9,083 nucleotides of DNA, from the NCBI GenBank assembly GCA_027858325.1, contig JAQICU010000140.1, positions 1 to 9,083 on the forward strand, read 5' to 3'. Numbering within the stretch: the first letter of the stretch is position 1; every line of letters starts with the position of its first letter. Position numbers and translations under genes: made by a program. The notes below the pieces were generated by a model. That model did not search any database. It saw only the letters and a program-made list of their open reading frames with translations, and had not been told where the DNA came from. Below are positions 6,761 through 9,083 of the stretch, piece after piece. This stretch comes from Candidatus Cloacimonadota bacterium. GTDB taxonomy: Bacteria > Cloacimonadota > Cloacimonadia > Cloacimonadales > TCS61.

Positions 6761-7939
6761 TTAGAAGTAAAAAACACATGAAAGTGTTGCCCTAAATTTT
6801 GTTTTAGTTCCACTTTCATTTTCGTTATAATCTGGCCAGTTATCCCATTCTTCTTTAGTAGTTGTTAATTCACCTGTTGCATCAATAGCAATTTTTTCAA
6901 ATATCAAGCCAGTACCAAATGAAAACCCATTACCAATTACTTGGTCTGTATATTCCCAATTATCTGATGGACCCTCTCCATTTGCCTGAAGTGTAGGAAT
7001 AGTTTTATAGCCGAATCTGAATGGAATTACTGCAAAGTCTGATACTATTAGATATTCAGCGCCAACTCTTATTTGGTTAAGATTTTCCCCACTTTCACTT
7101 AAATTAGCTGGATTATCCGGAGAAAATTCATAGTTGATCTTACTTTTACCATAAGCTCTGATTTCGTAATCAGAGGATATTGTTAAATTATCTCCAATTC
7201 TATAAGATGCGCCAAAACCTATCATCATTGGCATATCTACAGTATTTTTGTAATGCAGGTCGGAATAATTTTCATAATCAGCATCCACTTCAACGCCCAG
7301 TTCAAAAGGTGTTCTCATCATCATTCCAATTTTCAGAGGGACTGGATTTTGTAGATTATCAAAATCTGCCATTAAACCAAAAGCCATATTAAAACCGGAA
7401 AAAGATATAGTCCTCTCTACATAATCTCCGTCATAAGTATCTTTAACACTATTCCCAATCCATATATTAGTGGAAAAACCTGCTGATAAGATTGGCAGGA
7501 TTCTTATAGCAATACCAGGGATTATTGTGTTAGCCCCACCATCTGCAGTTTCATCTTCATCACTTTCCCAGCCACTATACCAATCAAGTTGTTTCTGAAA
7601 TGCAATTGCTGCAACTATCCTGCCATCCATTATTGGATATGCGGCACTTGCAAAATTTACAATAAAATGACTTTGATTATCTACACTTCCATCAAAAGAT
7701 GTAGATTCATACTTGTAGTTTTCAGCAATAAATCTTGCTACTAAAGATACTTCGGGACGATAGAGTTGTGTCAATCCTGCAGGATTCCAAGTAATCGCGG
7801 TTGCATCATCAGCAACACCTATAAATGCTCCACCCATTCCGGCTGCACGAGCACCGGCTCCAGAAATGTTCCAATCAATAGCACCTAAACTTAAACTGAT
7901 AACTAAAAATAACATAAACATAAAAGCTTTTTTCTTCAT
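6761..7939 (-). CDS. Outer-membrane beta-barrel protein, PorV/OmpP1(FadL)-like, first paralogue
   Basis: Predicted outer-membrane barrel of 392 residues, shorter than its downstream paralogue. A signal peptide (1-20, ending SLGA) precedes the mature start IDWNISGAG. The N-terminal signature reads GARAAGMGGAF (29-39), ADDATA (43-48) and WNPAGLTQL (51-59). Later blocks shared with the paralogue include GAEYL followed by FAVIP, a PTL turn and a G-rich GTGLI strand. It ends TLSCVFYF, a BAM-type terminal aromatic. The start is fixed by GGAGG overlapping the stop codon of the CsgG gene, so the two are probably co-translated. It is an outer-membrane channel or scaffold; no substrate-determining feature is visible. 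Confidence 0.86.
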   Translation of the reverse strand: MKKKAFMFMLFLVISLSLGAIDWNISGAGARAAGMGGAFIGVADDATAITWNPAGLTQLYRPEVSLVARFIAENYKYESTSFDGSVDNQSHFIVNFASAAYPIMDGRIVAAIAFQKQLDWYSGWESDEDETADGGANTIIPGIAIRILPILSAGFSTNIWIGNSVKDTYDGDYVERTISFSGFNMAFGLMADFDNLQNPVPLKIGMMMRTPFELGVEVDADYENYSDLHYKNTVDMPMMIGFGASYRIGDNLTISSDYEIRAYGKSKINYEFSPDNPANLSESGENLNQIRVGAEYLIVSDFAVIPFRFGYKTIPTLQANGEGPSDNWEYTDQVIGNGFSFGTGLIFEKIAIDATGELTTTKEEWDNWPDYNENESGTKTKFRATLSCVFYF

Positions 7940-7943
7940 ATTT

Positions 7944-7948
7944 CCTCC
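7944..7948 (-). promoter_or_regulatory. Shine-Dalgarno of the first barrel gene, embedded in the upstream stop codon
   Basis: On the minus strand TAGGAGGAAATATG merges the CsgG gene's TAG stop with GGAGG, four bases before the ATG at 7939. A ribosome terminating on the CsgG gene is already positioned to start the barrel gene. Confidence 0.85.
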
Positions 7949-8979
7949 TATTTTACAACAACCTTATCTTCAACTTCAATTTTACTAATATTACCAATTG
8001 GTATGGCAATCGACATTTTTTCTTGCACTTGAATAACAATAAGTTCACCGAGTGGAGTTACGTTTTTACCTAGAACTTCTTTTGTTACGGGATGGTAATA
8101 TTTTTTTCCTTCCTTATAAGCTACACATTTTGTTCCCTTACGCACCCCAACATTACTTCCAATACTTAATATAATTTGATCATCTTCAACTTCCATTACA
8201 ATCCCTTCAACCAAAGGTAGATCATTATAAATATCAATTGCAACCTGCTCTACAAGATTTTCAATACTTTCGATATTTGTATTGCCGGAATCTGCTTCCT
8301 TGGCTACAATTAATACACTTGTTTCAGTATCGATACCACGCGCACTTACTTTCACGAATCCTATCTGCATATTGATATTTCCCAATATGATCACATCTGC
8401 TCCAGCCAATTTCCCAACTTTAATAGCAGTTTCTTCGTCCACAAATCCACTTAAACCAAGCTTTTGTTCTTGCATGATCTTATCCAGTGCACTTCTTTCA
8501 ATAACTCTGAATCGTCGTAAATTTACAAGCTGTATTATCAATTTCTCTGTAACTGAATCCGTAAGATCTTTTGCTTCCTCATTACTGCCAAATGGAAGTA
8601 CTGCAACTGAAAGCCTTGAACCAACCTGGGTAACTTTTGAAGGATCATATGTGAGGGCACCCAACGGAAGTTTACTTACTTCACTTCGTTTTTCTTTCAG
8701 TTTATCAAGTTTAGCTCGTTCCTCTTCTAATTCTTTATTTTTACGGGCAATCTCTTTTTCCATCCGTTCCAGTTCTTTTTTTTCCTTAATCTTTTTTTCT
8801 TTAATTAGTTTTATTTTTTCAGCTTCTATCTCTTTTTGCTTTCGAGTAATCTCTTCTTCTTTAATTCTTTGTTCTTCGATCTCCTGCTGTCTTCTTGCAA
8901 GTTCAACTTGTTCTCTTTTTTGCTCTTCTTTTTTTAGGAGATCATCTTTGAGGTCTAGTTGTTCACCCTTATAACTCAA
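7948..8979 (-). CDS. Coiled-coil, CsgG-domain and FlgT-C-like envelope protein, true 5' end uncertain
   Basis: The readable part is 343 codons from a TTG at 8979. Residues about 1-100 form one long, extremely charged Lys/Glu/Arg helix, a coiled coil or single alpha-helix. Residues about 122-252 are a CsgG-type domain, with VAVLPF at its first strand, the RFRVIERSALDKIMQEQKLGLSG block and the AGADVIILG strand. Residues about 256-343 form a beta-rich domain like the C-terminal domain of flagellar FlgT (GSNVGVRKGT, EVLGKN, GNISKIEVEDKVV). CsgG-type proteins act in envelope complexes, usually at the outer membrane. No signal peptide or lipobox is seen, and no ATG precedes residue 72. The TTG has no Shine-Dalgarno, and the same frame upstream encodes a TPR segment interrupted by TAA at 9007-9009. 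The native protein therefore probably starts beyond the window with a signal peptide and TPRs. Domain calls are firm; gene integrity is not. Confidence 0.78.
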   Translation of the reverse strand: MSYKGEQLDLKDDLLKKEEQKREQVELARRQQEIEEQRIKEEEITRKQKEIEAEKIKLIKEKKIKEKKELERMEKEIARKNKELEEERAKLDKLKEKRSEVSKLPLGALTYDPSKVTQVGSRLSVAVLPFGSNEEAKDLTDSVTEKLIIQLVNLRRFRVIERSALDKIMQEQKLGLSGFVDEETAIKVGKLAGADVIILGNINMQIGFVKVSARGIDTETSVLIVAKEADSGNTNIESIENLVEQVAIDIYNDLPLVEGIVMEVEDDQIILSIGSNVGVRKGTKCVAYKEGKKYYHPVTKEVLGKNVTPLGELIVIQVQEKMSIAIPIGNISKIEVEDKVVVK

Positions 8980-9006
8980 TTTATCAATATATTCTTTAGT
9001 TTTTCT

Positions 9007-9083
9007 TTACTTTTTGTATGCATAAGAAAGTTGTAATTCACCCATTGCATCTTTAAATTCACCTAGATTATAATAGCATATAC
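9007..9083 (-). pseudogene. TPR-coding segment in frame with the CsgG gene, ending in TAA (5' part outside the window)
   Basis: Reading the minus strand from 9081 gives 24 codons that include YYNLGEFKDAM and ELQLSYAYKK, the pattern of a tetratricopeptide repeat with its conserved Gly and Ala. TAA follows at 9009-9007. After the stop the same frame continues as RKTKEYIDKL and then into the Lys/Glu coiled coil of the CsgG-domain gene, which looks like the natural continuation of the capping helix. Either one gene is broken here by a nonsense change or by paired small indels in the A-rich run, or a separate TPR gene ends here and the CsgG gene starts 27 bases later at a weak TTG. I favour a single disrupted or mis-assembled gene. 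Confidence 0.5.

Noticed and set aside
5405..7939. Type IX secretion locus, based on the PorV-like barrels
   Set aside because: No other secretion component is present, and barrels with this N-terminal signature occur widely outside type IX systems.
8282..8974. Long plus-strand open frame (230 codons) opposite the CsgG gene
   Set aside because: Its Ser-rich, low-complexity product is the antisense of the Lys/Glu coiled coil and CsgG codons; it has no domain and no ribosome site.
1..9083. CRISPR array, tRNA, rRNA, insertion sequence or phage genes
   Set aside because: No regularly spaced direct repeats, cloverleaf sequences, transposase or phage proteins are visible on either strand.

Overview
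The window is AT-rich, Gram-negative-type bacterial chromosome. It encodes Sec signal peptides, two outer-membrane beta-barrels ending in an aromatic residue, and CsgG, LPP20 and CHASE2 modules. The barrel family, with its GARAAGMGGAF...ADDATA...WNPAGL N-terminus, is common in the Fibrobacterota-Chlorobiota-Bacteroidota (FCB) superphylum. Strong Shine-Dalgarno sites (GGAGG, AAGGAG) precede several genes, which argues against Bacteroidota proper. A Cloacimonadota-like or related FCB lineage is my best guess; this is inference and no marker gene is present.

Plus strand, 1-1589: a two-gene lipid unit. A diacylglycerol/sphingosine-kinase-family lipid kinase, cut by the window start, overlaps by ATGA a PlsC-type acyltransferase. 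A stem-loop with a T-run at 1651-1680 closes the unit. Both enzymes act around phosphatidic acid.

Convergent gap, 1590-1902: no credible gene. It holds the terminator, then a palindrome-rich element at about 1786-1900 that looks like a small dispersed intergenic repeat and ends two bases from the next gene's stop codon.

Minus strand, 9083 down to 1903: one tightly packed operon, in transcription order. It starts with a TPR-coding stretch ending in an in-frame TAA, followed in the same frame by a coiled coil, a CsgG domain and a FlgT-C-like domain. Next come two tandem paralogous outer-membrane barrels, then a periplasmic LPP20-domain protein, then a CHASE2 class III adenylate cyclase with every catalytic residue in place. 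Intergenic gaps are negative or very short except for 63 bp between the two barrel genes. The start of the operon and its promoter lie beyond 9083.

The operon's logic, as inference: the CsgG/FlgT-C and LPP20 proteins resemble the modules of envelope ring or disk complexes such as Vibrio FlgO/FlgP/FlgT, but no flagellar gene is present. With two barrels and a translationally coupled membrane cyclase, the locus could be an envelope assembly that reports its state through cAMP. The other notable oddity is the in-frame stop and missing conventional start in front of the CsgG gene.
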